64,000 nt of DNA from an uncultured Eubacteriales bacterium (GTDB taxonomy: Bacteria; Bacillota; Clostridia; Oscillospirales; Acutalibacteraceae), in the NCBI GenBank assembly GCA_934456435.1, contig CAKSHH010000003.1, positions 121,834 through 185,833 of the forward strand. The letters run 5' to 3'. The position numbers and the translations under genes are program-made. Shown here in pieces: positions 14,675 through 22,719 of the stretch (positions are counted from its first letter, which is position 1; every line of letters begins with the position of its first letter). A model generated the notes under the pieces. That model was not told the origin of the DNA. It saw nothing but the letters and a program-made list of their open reading frames with translations, and searched no databases.

Positions 14675-16210
14675 ATGGCTAATACCAATACCTACAAAGG
14701 TATTTATGCAATGCACAAATATTGGGGGAAAAAACCTTTTAATGAAATATCAAAATTTATAGAAAAATACACTATGCCCGGGGAAGTGGTTCTCGATAGT
14801 TTCTGCGGTTCGGGTGTCACATTAATTGAAGCGCTAAAAGCAAACAGAAAATGTATCGGAGTTGATCTCAATCCTTTAGCTATTAAGTTGGCAAAAGTGT
14901 CAATGACAGCTGTTGACATTGATGAAGTTAATCGCCAATTTAAGGTTATCACAAAAAAGCTAAAAGCAACCATTAACAGTCTGTATGAACTCGAATATGA
15001 TGGAGAACCGACACTTGTAACACATACAATTTGGAAGAATGATATGCCTATTGAGGTATGGTATTCTACAAATCAAAGTAAAAAGAAAATTAGAGAAGGT
15101 ATAGATGTTGACATAACTATGTCGCAACATCCATTAGTTGAAGCAAAATGGTATCCAACATCCCAAATGTTTGAGAACTCTCGAATTAATGTTGGGCAAA
15201 ACCAAACTGTTGCAGATCTGTTCACACCAAGAGCCCTGGTCGGATTGTCCCTTATCAATGATGAAATCAAAAATATTGAAGACCCAAATATCCGTGATGT
15301 TTTCGAATTGACACTTACGGGTACATTGTCACAGGCCAGTAACTTAGTCTTTGTTATTCGAGGAAGAAAAAGGAACGAAGGTGCGGCTCCTAAAGCGGAA
15401 GTTGGAAGCTGGGTAATTGGTTATTGGGTTCCAGAAGAACATTTCGAAATTAATGTGTGGAATTGTTTTGAAAATCGGTTTAAGAGAATAATCAAAGGCG
15501 AGAACGAAATCAACGAATTGTTCTCGAACAGAGAAAATGGTTATTATGAAAATAATGTCTGTCTCATTAACGGCTCTGCTACTCAGCTACAGTTAGCCAA
15601 CGACAGTGTTGATTATGTATTCATCGACCCACCTCATGCAAATCGAATTCTATATCTGGAACAGAGCCTAATGTGGAATGCATGGCTTGGCTTGGATGAG
15701 ACTATTAATTGGAATGATGAAGTAATCGTTTCGGAAGCAAAGCAAAGAAAAGAAAAGAATACAAAGAATTATAACCAGCTGCTGGATGAGGCATTTTCCG
15801 AAATTTCTCGTGTGTTAAAGCCTGGTAAATATTTTTCAATGGCATTTAATTGCTTGGACGATAACACATGGATTGATACGCTCAATTTGTTCATTACGCA
15901 CGGATTCGAAATTACAGATATTGTTCCGTTGGAATATTCAGCGACATCTGTAATTCAAGACAATCGTAAAAACGCCTTAAAAACTGATTTTGTGTTGACC
16001 TTCAAGAATACAAATAATAGAGGACAGGAACCAACCATATTCAAAAATGACGATCTTCAACTTGAGGCTGATATAAAAACAATATTGTCCGAGCATCCGG
16101 AATACGAAGTTTATAATGTGATGAACGCTTTGTTTGAACGAACAATACCGCAAGGATTTATTTACAAGGTTTCACGAATTGTAAAAGTATGTGCAGATAA
16201 TATGAGTTAA
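14675..16210 (+). CDS. Site-specific DNA methyltransferase (amino-methylase type)
   Basis: 511 residues. An N-terminal HKYWGKKP motif is followed by the SAM-binding motif I DSFCGSG (about residue 41) and GVDLNPLA. The catalytic motif IV reads DPPH (about residue 317), in place of the usual DPPY/DPPF. Motif I precedes IV with a long central region that probably recognises the target, an alpha-type order. ATG 14675 is preferred because GGAGGAG lies just before it; the frame is open back to 14570 without a good SD. The codon use is more AT-rich than that of neighbours, and it is convergent with a nuclease gene. It should protect the site cut by that nuclease. Confidence 0.85.
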   Translation: MANTNTYKGIYAMHKYWGKKPFNEISKFIEKYTMPGEVVLDSFCGSGVTLIEALKANRKCIGVDLNPLAIKLAKVSMTAVDIDEVNRQFKVITKKLKATINSLYELEYDGEPTLVTHTIWKNDMPIEVWYSTNQSKKKIREGIDVDITMSQHPLVEAKWYPTSQMFENSRINVGQNQTVADLFTPRALVGLSLINDEIKNIEDPNIRDVFELTLTGTLSQASNLVFVIRGRKRNEGAAPKAEVGSWVIGYWVPEEHFEINVWNCFENRFKRIIKGENEINELFSNRENGYYENNVCLINGSATQLQLANDSVDYVFIDPPHANRILYLEQSLMWNAWLGLDETINWNDEVIVSEAKQRKEKNTKNYNQLLDEAFSEISRVLKPGKYFSMAFNCLDDNTWIDTLNLFITHGFEITDIVPLEYSATSVIQDNRKNALKTDFVLTFKNTNNRGQEPTIFKNDDLQLEADIKTILSEHPEYEVYNVMNALFERTIPQGFIYKVSRIVKVCADNMS

Positions 16211-16214
16211 TAAA

Positions 16215-16247
16215 CAGCGGGGGGCTTCAATTAAAAGCCCCCCGCTG
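16215..16247. terminator. Bidirectional terminator between methyltransferase and nuclease
   Basis: 13-bp perfect GC-rich arms CAGCGGGGGGCTT/AAGCCCCCCGCTG between convergent genes. The flanking runs are weak, but the hairpin is very stable. Confidence 0.8.
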
Positions 16248-16251
16248 AAAA

Positions 16252-17433
16252 TTATTCATAATATATTGTTGAGAGAGAAAGTGCGGTATAATCACCAACC
16301 AAATCGGCTTCCTTATCATAATGATAATGGACAGAGTGGAAATCATTCATTGTTAAATTATCGAGCAATGAATTGATTTTTTCGCCGATAGCAGCAGTTT
16401 TGCCTTTGAGTTCTCTGCCATCAACAAATCGGTTCATGTAAGCGAGAAAGACGAAGAGACGATTGTTGTTGCAGAAGAGACGTTCACCTTGATATTTATA
16501 ATTCCACCATTCCAGAGGATATAATTGCTCATGGCTTGTTGGCACATAGTCAGCATGCCTTGCGGTAAACTCCTCAATAAATCTCGTTGCACCGGGATCT
16601 CCAGTAGCAGAAAGATTGTTCATAAGAGATGTTTTATCCTGTCCGCTGATACCTGGCAGATCGAGAGTTCTATGTTCACGCTTAAATGATTGATAATATG
16701 CCTTTAATCGCTTCAACTCATTAGTTTCACTATTGGCATCAACATAAAAATCATCGAACGTAGAACCATCGTTTCTAATTATACCCTGAGAGGCCAGATC
16801 GAAATAACTGTCTGAAATATGCGTGAATTTCAAATCAAACGGAATGATTCTTCCATCGATTTTTATAAAGAAATCTATATCATGAATCTTTCTCAAAGTA
16901 GGAAGAACGGCAGGATGCTGAAGGAAAAATAACTCAATGATGTCGTTAGCGGTTTGGTTATAATATGACCACATACTGTACTGACGAATTTTGGGAAGCA
17001 TTACATTATCAAGTTCGTATTCGAGCTCATCCATAGTCTTTAAGGATTTATTCCGAACGAATCCTTTGACAATATCATCAACTTTGTCATTTCTGACACC
17101 ACAGTTTACAACAGGGAATTCAGAAAGTACATCCTGTAATCCGTCCAATTCCTGAGTGCGCTGGTTAATAAGTTCTTGACGTTTACTCTCAATATAGGAA
17201 ATGAGTTGTTCGATAGTAACAGATGAGTTATAAGCTTTCTCTGTCAGCACACGAATATTTCCATCTGGAGATTCTGTTGAGTAGCGTTCAATAATATCTC
17301 TCAGATTATTCCTATCAAGGGAACGGACTAAAAGAAAGCGAGTAGCAATATCGTTTTCTGCATACTGCTCGCAGAAGCCGCACACATTGTTAGTTTTTTC
17401 GTAATTGTTGTATAATGTTGTAAAATTAGGCAT
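16252..17433 (-). CDS. Putative type II restriction endonuclease, PD-(D/E)xK fold
   Basis: 393 residues. The centre carries a PD-(D/E)xK-like core: Glu 167 in NDIIELFF, Asp 185/187 in HDIDFF and D-x-K at residues 200-202 (IIPFDLKFT). It has no SAM-binding or helicase motifs. It is convergent with the DNA methyltransferase and 14 bp downstream of a small XRE gene, the usual arrangement of a C-protein-controlled type II restriction system. Function is inferred from the fold signature and the context; the recognition sequence is unknown. GGGGGAGAG precedes the ATG. Confidence 0.72.
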   Translation of the reverse strand: MPNFTTLYNNYEKTNNVCGFCEQYAENDIATRFLLVRSLDRNNLRDIIERYSTESPDGNIRVLTEKAYNSSVTIEQLISYIESKRQELINQRTQELDGLQDVLSEFPVVNCGVRNDKVDDIVKGFVRNKSLKTMDELEYELDNVMLPKIRQYSMWSYYNQTANDIIELFFLQHPAVLPTLRKIHDIDFFIKIDGRIIPFDLKFTHISDSYFDLASQGIIRNDGSTFDDFYVDANSETNELKRLKAYYQSFKREHRTLDLPGISGQDKTSLMNNLSATGDPGATRFIEEFTARHADYVPTSHEQLYPLEWWNYKYQGERLFCNNNRLFVFLAYMNRFVDGRELKGKTAAIGEKINSLLDNLTMNDFHSVHYHYDKEADLVGDYTALSLSTIYYE

Positions 17434-17447
17434 GCTGTTCTCTCCCC

Positions 17448-17654
17448 CTATAGATTTTCAAATAATTGGCTTAGCGATACTCCAAAACCATCTGCAATTT
17501 TTTTGATGTTTTCCAGAGAAATATTCCTGCGGCCTGCTTCTACGGAAGCGTAATAAGTTCGATCCATACTAATTTTAAGAGCAAATTTTTCTTGACTTAA
17601 TCCTGTTTCTTGTCGCAACTCCTTAAGCCTTTGCCCAAACTCTTTCGTAATCAT
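17448..17654 (-). CDS. XRE regulator, probable restriction-modification controller (C protein)
   Basis: 68 residues, one HTH: FGQRLKELRQETGLSQEKFA, MDRTYYASVEAGRRNISLEN and a short end. Length and sequence style match C-proteins of restriction-modification systems. It is directly upstream of the putative endonuclease on the same strand. Tandem repeats lie in front of it at 17689-17717. A C protein usually delays nuclease expression until methylation is complete. Confidence 0.78.
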   Translation of the reverse strand: MITKEFGQRLKELRQETGLSQEKFALKISMDRTYYASVEAGRRNISLENIKKIADGFGVSLSQLFENL

Positions 17655-17666
17655 TAAAACACCCCC

Positions 17667-17732
17667 ATATATTATAATATAAAAGTATACGGACTATAAA
17701 GCAACGGACTATGAGCAACATATCCGTTTCCT
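17667..17732 (-). promoter_or_regulatory. Tandem operator repeats (C-box-like) upstream of the controller gene
   Basis: ACGGACTATAAAGCA (17689-17703) is followed at once by ACGGACTATGAGCA (17704-17717), and ACGGATAT occurs inverted just beyond. A TATAAT-like -10 (minus strand, about 17670-17677) lies between the repeats and the gene. This looks like a C-box array. Confidence 0.62.
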
Positions 17733-17734
17733 AA

Positions 17735-18095
17735 TCAAAATGACATGGATTTTGGAATTACCTGTGTCAACAATCAAGAAGAACCGGCTGTTACTCTTCA
17801 TTGGCATAGGCGAATGTCTTCGCTGATAGACAATCGGGTGGCGATAGCATTTAGCTGCCGCCCCTTTTCATAAAAGTTTACAATTCCCAGAATTGACAGA
17901 GCGTGTTGGTTCTTGTATAATGATGGCGTGGAAATTTGTTCCACATACAACTGAATATGTTCACATAATGAAGAAATAAGTCGGGATTGCCCGACACGGT
18001 TTCGATACACCGGAAGTATCGGACTGATCAAAACTAATAACATTCGACTGCTTTATGCAGGACACTTGAGTATGATAAATGAACTGTGATTGTAG
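17735..18095. other. Stretch without a recognisable gene
   Basis: About 360 bp between the restriction controller and the MATE region. Only short frames with no SD or recognisable motif are present on both strands. It may hold decayed mobile-element DNA; base composition resembles the preceding island. Confidence 0.5.
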
Positions 18096-18133
18096 ACCTG
18101 CAAGCTTGAAACGCTTGCAGGTGCTCATTTTTA
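18096..18133 (+). terminator. Terminator-like hairpin at the right edge of the island
   Basis: 10-bp perfect arms ACCTGCAAGC/GCTTGCAGGT followed by GCTCATTTTT. Confidence 0.75.
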
Positions 18134-18171
18134 AAATGATAAAAATTTTTGCGATTGTTTTAATTTTTATC

Positions 18172-18202
18172 TTGACTCTACAATAATTGTAGAGTTTATG
18201 AT
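18172..18202 (+). promoter_or_regulatory. MerR-type promoter (19-bp spacer) of the MATE-merR operon
   Basis: TTGACT (18172-18177), 19-bp spacer, TATGAT (18197-18202). The spacer contains the perfect palindrome CTCTACAATAATTGTAGAG (18176-18194). An overlong 19-bp spacer with a dyad is the hallmark of promoters that MerR proteins activate by distortion, and a MerR gene is the second gene of the operon. Another TATAAT (18202-18207) gives a poor spacing and is less likely. Confidence 0.85.
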
Positions 18203-18269
18203 ATAATCATTAAGGAGTCAGCCGTATGCCTTATAAAAAAATCGCGCGGTGCATACGGTCAAAAAAGCT

Positions 18270-19619
18270 ATGGAAAGAAATCTCACCACCGGAAGCATAT
18301 TTAAAAATGTCGTCGTCTTTTCCCTGCCGTACCTGCTGTCCTACTTTTTGCAGACGCTTTACGGCACAGCCGACCTTTTCATAATCGGGCAGTTTAATTC
18401 GACCGAGAGCATTACCGCTGTTTCAATCGGCAGTCAGGTCATGCACATGATAACCGTAATGATCGTCGGTCTTGCAATGGGGGCAACGGTCACGATCGGC
18501 AAAAGCATCGGTTCACAAGACAAAAACGCAGCTTCGCGCTACGTCGGAAACACCGTAACCCTTTTTATGCTCGGTTCTCTTGCCCTGACCTCTGTTTTGC
18601 TGATTCTCGTGAATCCCATCGTTTCCGCAATGTCCACGCCGCAGGAAGCTGTTGACGGCACCGTCGCTTATCTCAGAATTTGCTTCATCGGTATTCCTTT
18701 CATCACCGCATACAATATAATAAGCTCCGTTTTCCGCGGACTCGGTGACAGCAAAAGTCCGATGTATTTCATTGCCGTCGCCTGCGTTTGCAACATCGGG
18801 CTGGACTATCTTTTCATCGGAAAATTCGGTATGGGACCTGCCGGAGCCGCTCTCGGAACCACTCTTTCGCAGACGATTTCGGTCATAACCTCACTCATAT
18901 ATGTCAGGCGTTCAAACAGCGAAATAAAGCTCAGCAAAGAAAGTCTCCGCCCAGACAAAAAGACGCTCGGTGACATTCTCCGCATCGGAATCCCCGTGGC
19001 TTTGCAGGACGGCTTTATTCAAATTTCATTCGTTGTTATTACAATTATAGCAAACCGCAGAGGACTTGACGATGCGGCGGCGGTCGGCATTGTTGAAAAG
19101 GTTATCGGCATTCTTTTCCTTGTGCCGTCGTCGATGCTTTCATCCGTTTCCGCCCTCGCCGCACAGAACATGGGTGCAAACAAGCCCCACAGGGCAAAGC
19201 TCACCCTGCGCTACGCCATTCTCATTGTCATTTGTGTCGGCACAGTCGTCACTACCGTTGTGCAGTTTACAGCTCCGCAGATTGTCGGACTTTTCGAGAA
19301 CAACCCGAATGTTATTCGCCTGGGCAGTCAGTACCTGCGAAGCTATGTTCTCGACTGTATTTTTGCAGGCATTCATTTCTGTATGTCCGGCTACTTCTGT
19401 GCAATAGAAAGATCGGGAATTTCATTTTTGCACAACTCACTTTCGATCGTTTTTGCGCGTGTTCCGATTGCATACATTGCGTCGAAAAAATTTGCGGATA
19501 CCCTTTTCCCGATGGGACTTTCCGCCCCTATCGGCTCCCTGCTTTCCATAATTGTCTGTGTAATTGCCTACGTTGTCATATCCAAAAAAGAGAATCGGGA
19601 GGGATTGAAGAATGGATAA
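18270..19619 (+). CDS. MATE-family multidrug efflux transporter
   Basis: 449 residues, 12 hydrophobic segments in two similar halves. MATE pumps export cationic drugs using H+ or Na+ gradients. Typical parts are LTTGSIFKNVVVFSLPYLLS at the start, YGTADLFIIGQF, GSVFRGLGDSKSP-like SSVFRGLGDSKSP and GMGPAGAALGTTLSQ. ATG 18270 gives the usual N-terminus but has no SD; a GTG at 18249 is in frame too. The only strong SD (AAGGAG, 18213-18217) points to ATG 18226, which is in another frame. The stop codon overlaps the merR start by 8 bp, so the pump and regulator are coupled. Confidence 0.92.
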   Translation: MERNLTTGSIFKNVVVFSLPYLLSYFLQTLYGTADLFIIGQFNSTESITAVSIGSQVMHMITVMIVGLAMGATVTIGKSIGSQDKNAASRYVGNTVTLFMLGSLALTSVLLILVNPIVSAMSTPQEAVDGTVAYLRICFIGIPFITAYNIISSVFRGLGDSKSPMYFIAVACVCNIGLDYLFIGKFGMGPAGAALGTTLSQTISVITSLIYVRRSNSEIKLSKESLRPDKKTLGDILRIGIPVALQDGFIQISFVVITIIANRRGLDDAAAVGIVEKVIGILFLVPSSMLSSVSALAAQNMGANKPHRAKLTLRYAILIVICVGTVVTTVVQFTAPQIVGLFENNPNVIRLGSQYLRSYVLDCIFAGIHFCMSGYFCAIERSGISFLHNSLSIVFARVPIAYIASKKFADTLFPMGLSAPIGSLLSIIVCVIAYVVISKKENREGLKNG

Positions 19620-20448
19620 GGATTCGCTCTTTTCAATCGGTGACGTGGCAAAAATGTTTCACCTGAGCGTCGGAAGTATGCGTCATTACGAGAACCTGGG
19701 CATTCTGATACCCGAATATGTCGACCCGCAGACGAATTACCGATATTACAGTCCGCGCCAATTTGAGATTCTTAATACGGTGCGATATTTGCGTGCGCTC
19801 GATATGCCCCTGCCTCAGATTGCGGATTTCCTGAAAAACCGCGATATTGATGTCATTGAGGACAAGCTCCTCAATCAAAAGCAACAGGTTATACAGAAGA
19901 AAAAAGAGCTTGAAATAATCGAAAGAAAAATTGATAACCGACTGCATCAGATCCGCGACGCGCGTGATTCCGAGCTGAATGTCATTAAAGTTTTCACAGC
20001 TCCGCCCTGCCGTCTTATTCGCATAAACGATTCCCTGCGGCTCAAGAACCAGACCGATATTGAAAAAACCGTCAGCAAGCTCAGCGCAAACGAAGATGAG
20101 CCGATGGTTTTCCTCGGCAAGGTCGGCGTCGGCATATCCGAAGAGAATCTTTGTGCACAAAGATACGAGAAATACGACTACGCTTTTCTTGCGCTGGATG
20201 AAGAGGACAAATACAGCGCCGAGGTCGAGTATATGACAGAAACCCTGTGCGTTTCCATCCGTTTTTGCGGTGTTCACAGCGACGCACCGTTTTATTACCG
20301 CCGTCTTGCCGATTATATTAAAAATAACGGTCTTCGGATTTCAGGCTTTTCAAGAGAAATCACTATGATCGACTATGGAATCACAAGCGACACGGAAAAA
20401 TTTGTTACCGAAATAAACATTCCGGTTATAAAAAAGGAAAATTTCTGA
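19612..20448 (+). CDS. MerR-family regulator with GyrI-like effector domain (BmrR type)
   Basis: 278 residues. Residues 5-75 form the MerR winged HTH (FSIGDVAKMFHLSVGSMRHYENLG, then NYRYYSP), a coiled coil spans about 80-125 (QKQQVIQKKKELEIIERKI), and the last 140 residues resemble the GyrI/BmrR ligand-binding domain. Such proteins sense hydrophobic cationic drugs. It overlaps the end of the MATE gene, and the operon promoter has the 19-bp spacer and palindrome suited to MerR activation, so it probably induces the pump in response to its substrates. Confidence 0.9.
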   Translation: MDKDSLFSIGDVAKMFHLSVGSMRHYENLGILIPEYVDPQTNYRYYSPRQFEILNTVRYLRALDMPLPQIADFLKNRDIDVIEDKLLNQKQQVIQKKKELEIIERKIDNRLHQIRDARDSELNVIKVFTAPPCRLIRINDSLRLKNQTDIEKTVSKLSANEDEPMVFLGKVGVGISEENLCAQRYEKYDYAFLALDEEDKYSAEVEYMTETLCVSIRFCGVHSDAPFYYRRLADYIKNNGLRISGFSREITMIDYGITSDTEKFVTEINIPVIKKENF

Positions 20449-20467
20449 AAAATTTTTAATTAACCTA

Positions 20468-20496
20468 TTGACAAGGTAGGTAAATCGTGCTATTAT
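20468..20496 (+). promoter_or_regulatory. Promoter of the leader peptide/metY unit
   Basis: TTGACA (20468-20473), 17-bp spacer, TATTAT (20491-20496). Confidence 0.82.
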
Positions 20497-20532
20497 ACAG
20501 TCAACCTGATAAATCAAAGGGAGGTCAGCAAA

Positions 20533-20616
20533 ATGAAAAACGACATTTCAATGCTTTTCTCAATGTGTATTTGCGAATACGCAGCTTTTGCCTTGCCTTC
20601 CGACGGTTCAAAATAA
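20533..20616 (+). CDS. Probable Met/Cys leader peptide of metY
   Basis: 27 codons with an excellent SD (GGGAGGTCAGCAAA-ATG) right after a good promoter. The peptide contains two internal Met residues and a MCIC cluster (Met 7, Met 11, Cys 12, Cys 14). A terminator hairpin with a T-run follows 12 nt after its stop codon, and the O-acetylhomoserine sulfhydrylase gene lies downstream. The design matches amino-acid leader-peptide attenuation: stalling at Met/Cys codons when charged tRNA is low would disturb the terminator. That control is inference. I know no named family for this peptide. Confidence 0.72.
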   Translation: MKNDISMLFSMCICEYAAFALPSDGSK

Positions 20617-20628
20617 ACATTTGAAACT

Positions 20629-20659
20629 AACGGGAAGTCAATCGGCTTTCCGTTTTTTT
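20629..20659 (+). terminator. Attenuator terminator upstream of metY
   Basis: Arms AACGGGAAG/CTTTCCGTT (one G-U pair) with an 8-nt loop, then TTTTTTT. It sits between the leader peptide and metY, so it can only act as an attenuator for the downstream genes. Confidence 0.82.
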
Positions 20660-20670
20660 AAGGTGATTTT

Positions 20671-20736
20671 ATGAAAAAAATTTTTGAAAATCTGCTCAGA
20701 CAAAATTTCAGATTCGGACGAATGTACATTTCCTGA
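20671..20736 (+). CDS. Second short leader ORF (21 codons) before metY
   Basis: AAGGTG stands 5 nt before the ATG; the peptide starts MKKIFENLLRQNFRFGR and ends in MYIS. The last third overlaps an inverted repeat (TTCGGA 20713-20718 with TCCGAA 20737-20742) followed by A7 then T5. It lies between the attenuator terminator and metY. It may be a second regulatory uORF or a small protein; the evidence is the SD and placement only. Confidence 0.5.
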   Translation: MKKIFENLLRQNFRFGRMYIS

Positions 20737-20775
20737 TCCGAAAAAAATTTTTAAAAACAGAAAGGAAATGTTATT

Positions 20776-22059
20776 ATGTCAGATTACAAGTTTGAAACAC
20801 TCCAGCTTCATGTTGGACAGGAGAATCCGGATCCCGCCACCGACGCAAGAGCGGTGCCGATTTACGCAACCACATCATACGTTTTTAAGGACTCGGCTCA
20901 GGCCGCCGGCCGCTTCGGTCTCACCGAGGGCGGAAACATTTACACAAGACTGATGAACCCGACTTCGGATGTTTTTGAAAAGAGAATTGCCGCTCTTGAG
21001 GGCGGTGCCGCGGCACTTTCAACAGCCTCAGGCTCTGCCGCAATTTCGTACGCCGTGCAGAATATTGCCGTTGCAGGCGACCACATTGTTTCCTCAACGA
21101 ATCTTTACGGCGGCACACACAATCTTTTTGAAAACACGCTCACCGAGCAGGGCCTCAGCACAACATTTGTTGACCCGTCCGACCCCGAAAACTTTGAAAA
21201 AGCCATTCAACCGAACACAAAGCTTCTTTACGCGGAGACACTCGGCAACCCCAACTCGGACGTTATTGACATTGAAGCGATATCCGCTATCGCACACAAG
21301 CACGGTATTCCGCTCATCGTGGACAACACCTTTGCAACGCCCTATCTTCTCCGCCCCATTGAGCACGGCGCAGACATCGTCGTTCATTCGGCAACTAAGT
21401 TTATCGGCGGTCACGGAACCGTAATGGGCGGTGTTGTCGTGGATTCAGGCAAATTTGACTGGGCTCAGAACGACAAGTTCCCCGGACTTTCCAAGCCGAA
21501 CCCGTCATATCACGGAGTTGTATTCACCGAGGCGTGCGGAAACCTTGCATATATTCTCAAGCTTCGCACCACTCTGATGAGAGATCAAGGCGCGACAATT
21601 TCTCCGTTCAACTCTTTCCTCCTTCTTCAGGGTCTTGAAACACTTTCGCTCCGCGTTGAGCGTCACGTTGAAAACGCGCTCAAGGTTGTTGACTTCCTTA
21701 AAAATCATCCGCAGGTTGAAAGGGTCAATCACCCTTCACTTGCAACAGGCAAACAAAAGGAGCTTTACGACAAATATTTTGAGAACGGCGCGGCTTCCAT
21801 CTTTACCTTTGAGATAAAGGGTGACGCCGAGACGGCGAAGAAATTTACCGAAAGTCTCAAGCTCTTCTCTCTTCTCGCTAACGTTGCAGATGTCAAATCA
21901 CTTGTAATTCATCCTGCTTCAACCACTCACTCCCAGCTTTCCGAGGAGGATCTGCTTTCCTGCGGAATCAAGCCGAACACAGTACGTCTTTCAATCGGCA
22001 CAGAGCACATTGACGACATCATTGCCGACCTGGCTCAGGGCTTTGAAGCGGTTAAATAA
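20776..22059 (+). CDS. metY: O-acetylhomoserine sulfhydrylase / aminocarboxypropyltransferase
   Basis: 427 residues, the standard length. PLP enzyme of the Cys/Met-metabolism family that joins sulfide (or methanethiol) to O-acetylhomoserine, giving homocysteine (or methionine). Seen: TLQLHVGQENPDPAT, the RLMNPTSDVFEKRIAALEGG block, IVDNTFATPYLLRP and the PLP lysine in VVHSATKFIGGHGT. GAAAGGAAATG precedes the ATG. The leader with a Met/Cys peptide and terminator points to attenuation by sulfur amino acid supply. Confidence 0.95.
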   Translation: MSDYKFETLQLHVGQENPDPATDARAVPIYATTSYVFKDSAQAAGRFGLTEGGNIYTRLMNPTSDVFEKRIAALEGGAAALSTASGSAAISYAVQNIAVAGDHIVSSTNLYGGTHNLFENTLTEQGLSTTFVDPSDPENFEKAIQPNTKLLYAETLGNPNSDVIDIEAISAIAHKHGIPLIVDNTFATPYLLRPIEHGADIVVHSATKFIGGHGTVMGGVVVDSGKFDWAQNDKFPGLSKPNPSYHGVVFTEACGNLAYILKLRTTLMRDQGATISPFNSFLLLQGLETLSLRVERHVENALKVVDFLKNHPQVERVNHPSLATGKQKELYDKYFENGAASIFTFEIKGDAETAKKFTESLKLFSLLANVADVKSLVIHPASTTHSQLSEEDLLSCGIKPNTVRLSIGTEHIDDIIADLAQGFEAVK

Positions 22060-22150
22060 CAATTTACGCAAGAACAATAATTCAGTTTTTTCATCTTTTC
22101 CCCTATTTGTCGGCCGCCTTTCAGCCGACGGCCGCAAATCCCTTTCAGAC

Positions 22151-22184
22151 AAAGAACCCGACCTCAATAGAAGTCGGGTTCTTT
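22151..22184. terminator. Terminator of metY
   Basis: Arms AAAGAACCCGAC/GTCGGGTTCTTT, symmetrical, so it can also serve the convergent gene train ending at 22225. A weaker GTCGGC/GCCGAC hairpin lies just upstream near 22109-22131. Confidence 0.85.
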
Positions 22185-22224
22185 GTTATATTCTATTTAA
22201 TCCTGCAAAACAATCTGCAGATTT

Positions 22225-22719
22225 TTATTTCTGTCCCACAATCACTGTAACTATTCCGGTCACTTCTCCCTGAAGCTCACCGTCCGAATATGCCTGTGCC
22301 GAATAGGAGCAGTTGTACTCGCCGGGAGAAAGAACCGCCGAAAGCTTATCTTTTTCAAGATACTGACCGGGTTTAATGAGCGGAGAAGTGTAAATCATCT
22401 CCCCGTCGTCCTTATAAACAATAAATTTGATGTCATATCCGCACGCTTCCGGATTTTCAAGCATCACATTACCGAGCGAATAGCTGCTTTCAAAAACAAT
22501 GCGCTTGTTTATGAGGTACCTGATCTCACCCTCCGGAACATACTTTATGTGCACGTCGGAATCAACGTCGGGCAGAATCCCGTCGCTTACCTTTCCGCTC
22601 GGCGCAAAGGACAGGCGAAGCTGCGGTGCCTTTGCCGCAAACAAAACAAGACAAATCGCAACAGCGACGACCGCCGCAACCGTAATAATTATTCTTTTGT
22701 TGGGCTTATTTTTCGCCAT
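22225..22719 (-). CDS. Membrane-anchored small protein, paralogue of next gene's ectodomain
   Basis: 164 residues. A short basic head (MAKNKPNKRI), one span (about residues 11-28), then an outside beta-rich domain. Its core (SYSLGNVMLENPEACGYDIK, FIVYKDDGEMIYTSPLIKPG, then SPGEYNCSYSAQAYSDGE) lines up with the C-terminal part of the product of 22706-23581 (GNPSENDCILIATIYDSDGQVLYRSLGIEPG in pieces, and an AY segment), so the two are paralogues. Last gene of the surface gene train; its start overlaps the end of the gene before it. Possibly a fibre-base or accessory protein (inference). Confidence 0.75.
   Translation of the reverse strand: MAKNKPNKRIIITVAAVVAVAICLVLFAAKAPQLRLSFAPSGKVSDGILPDVDSDVHIKYVPEGEIRYLINKRIVFESSYSLGNVMLENPEACGYDIKFIVYKDDGEMIYTSPLIKPGQYLEKDKLSAVLSPGEYNCSYSAQAYSDGELQGEVTGIVTVIVGQK

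Noticed and set aside
13481..18133. tRNA-Ser as an attachment site of an integrated element
   Set aside because: No second copy of the tRNA 3' end is seen at the right side of the island and no integrase gene is present.
18226..18248. ATG 18226 as the MATE start
   Set aside because: It is in a different reading frame from the MATE protein; its own frame shows no recognisable protein.
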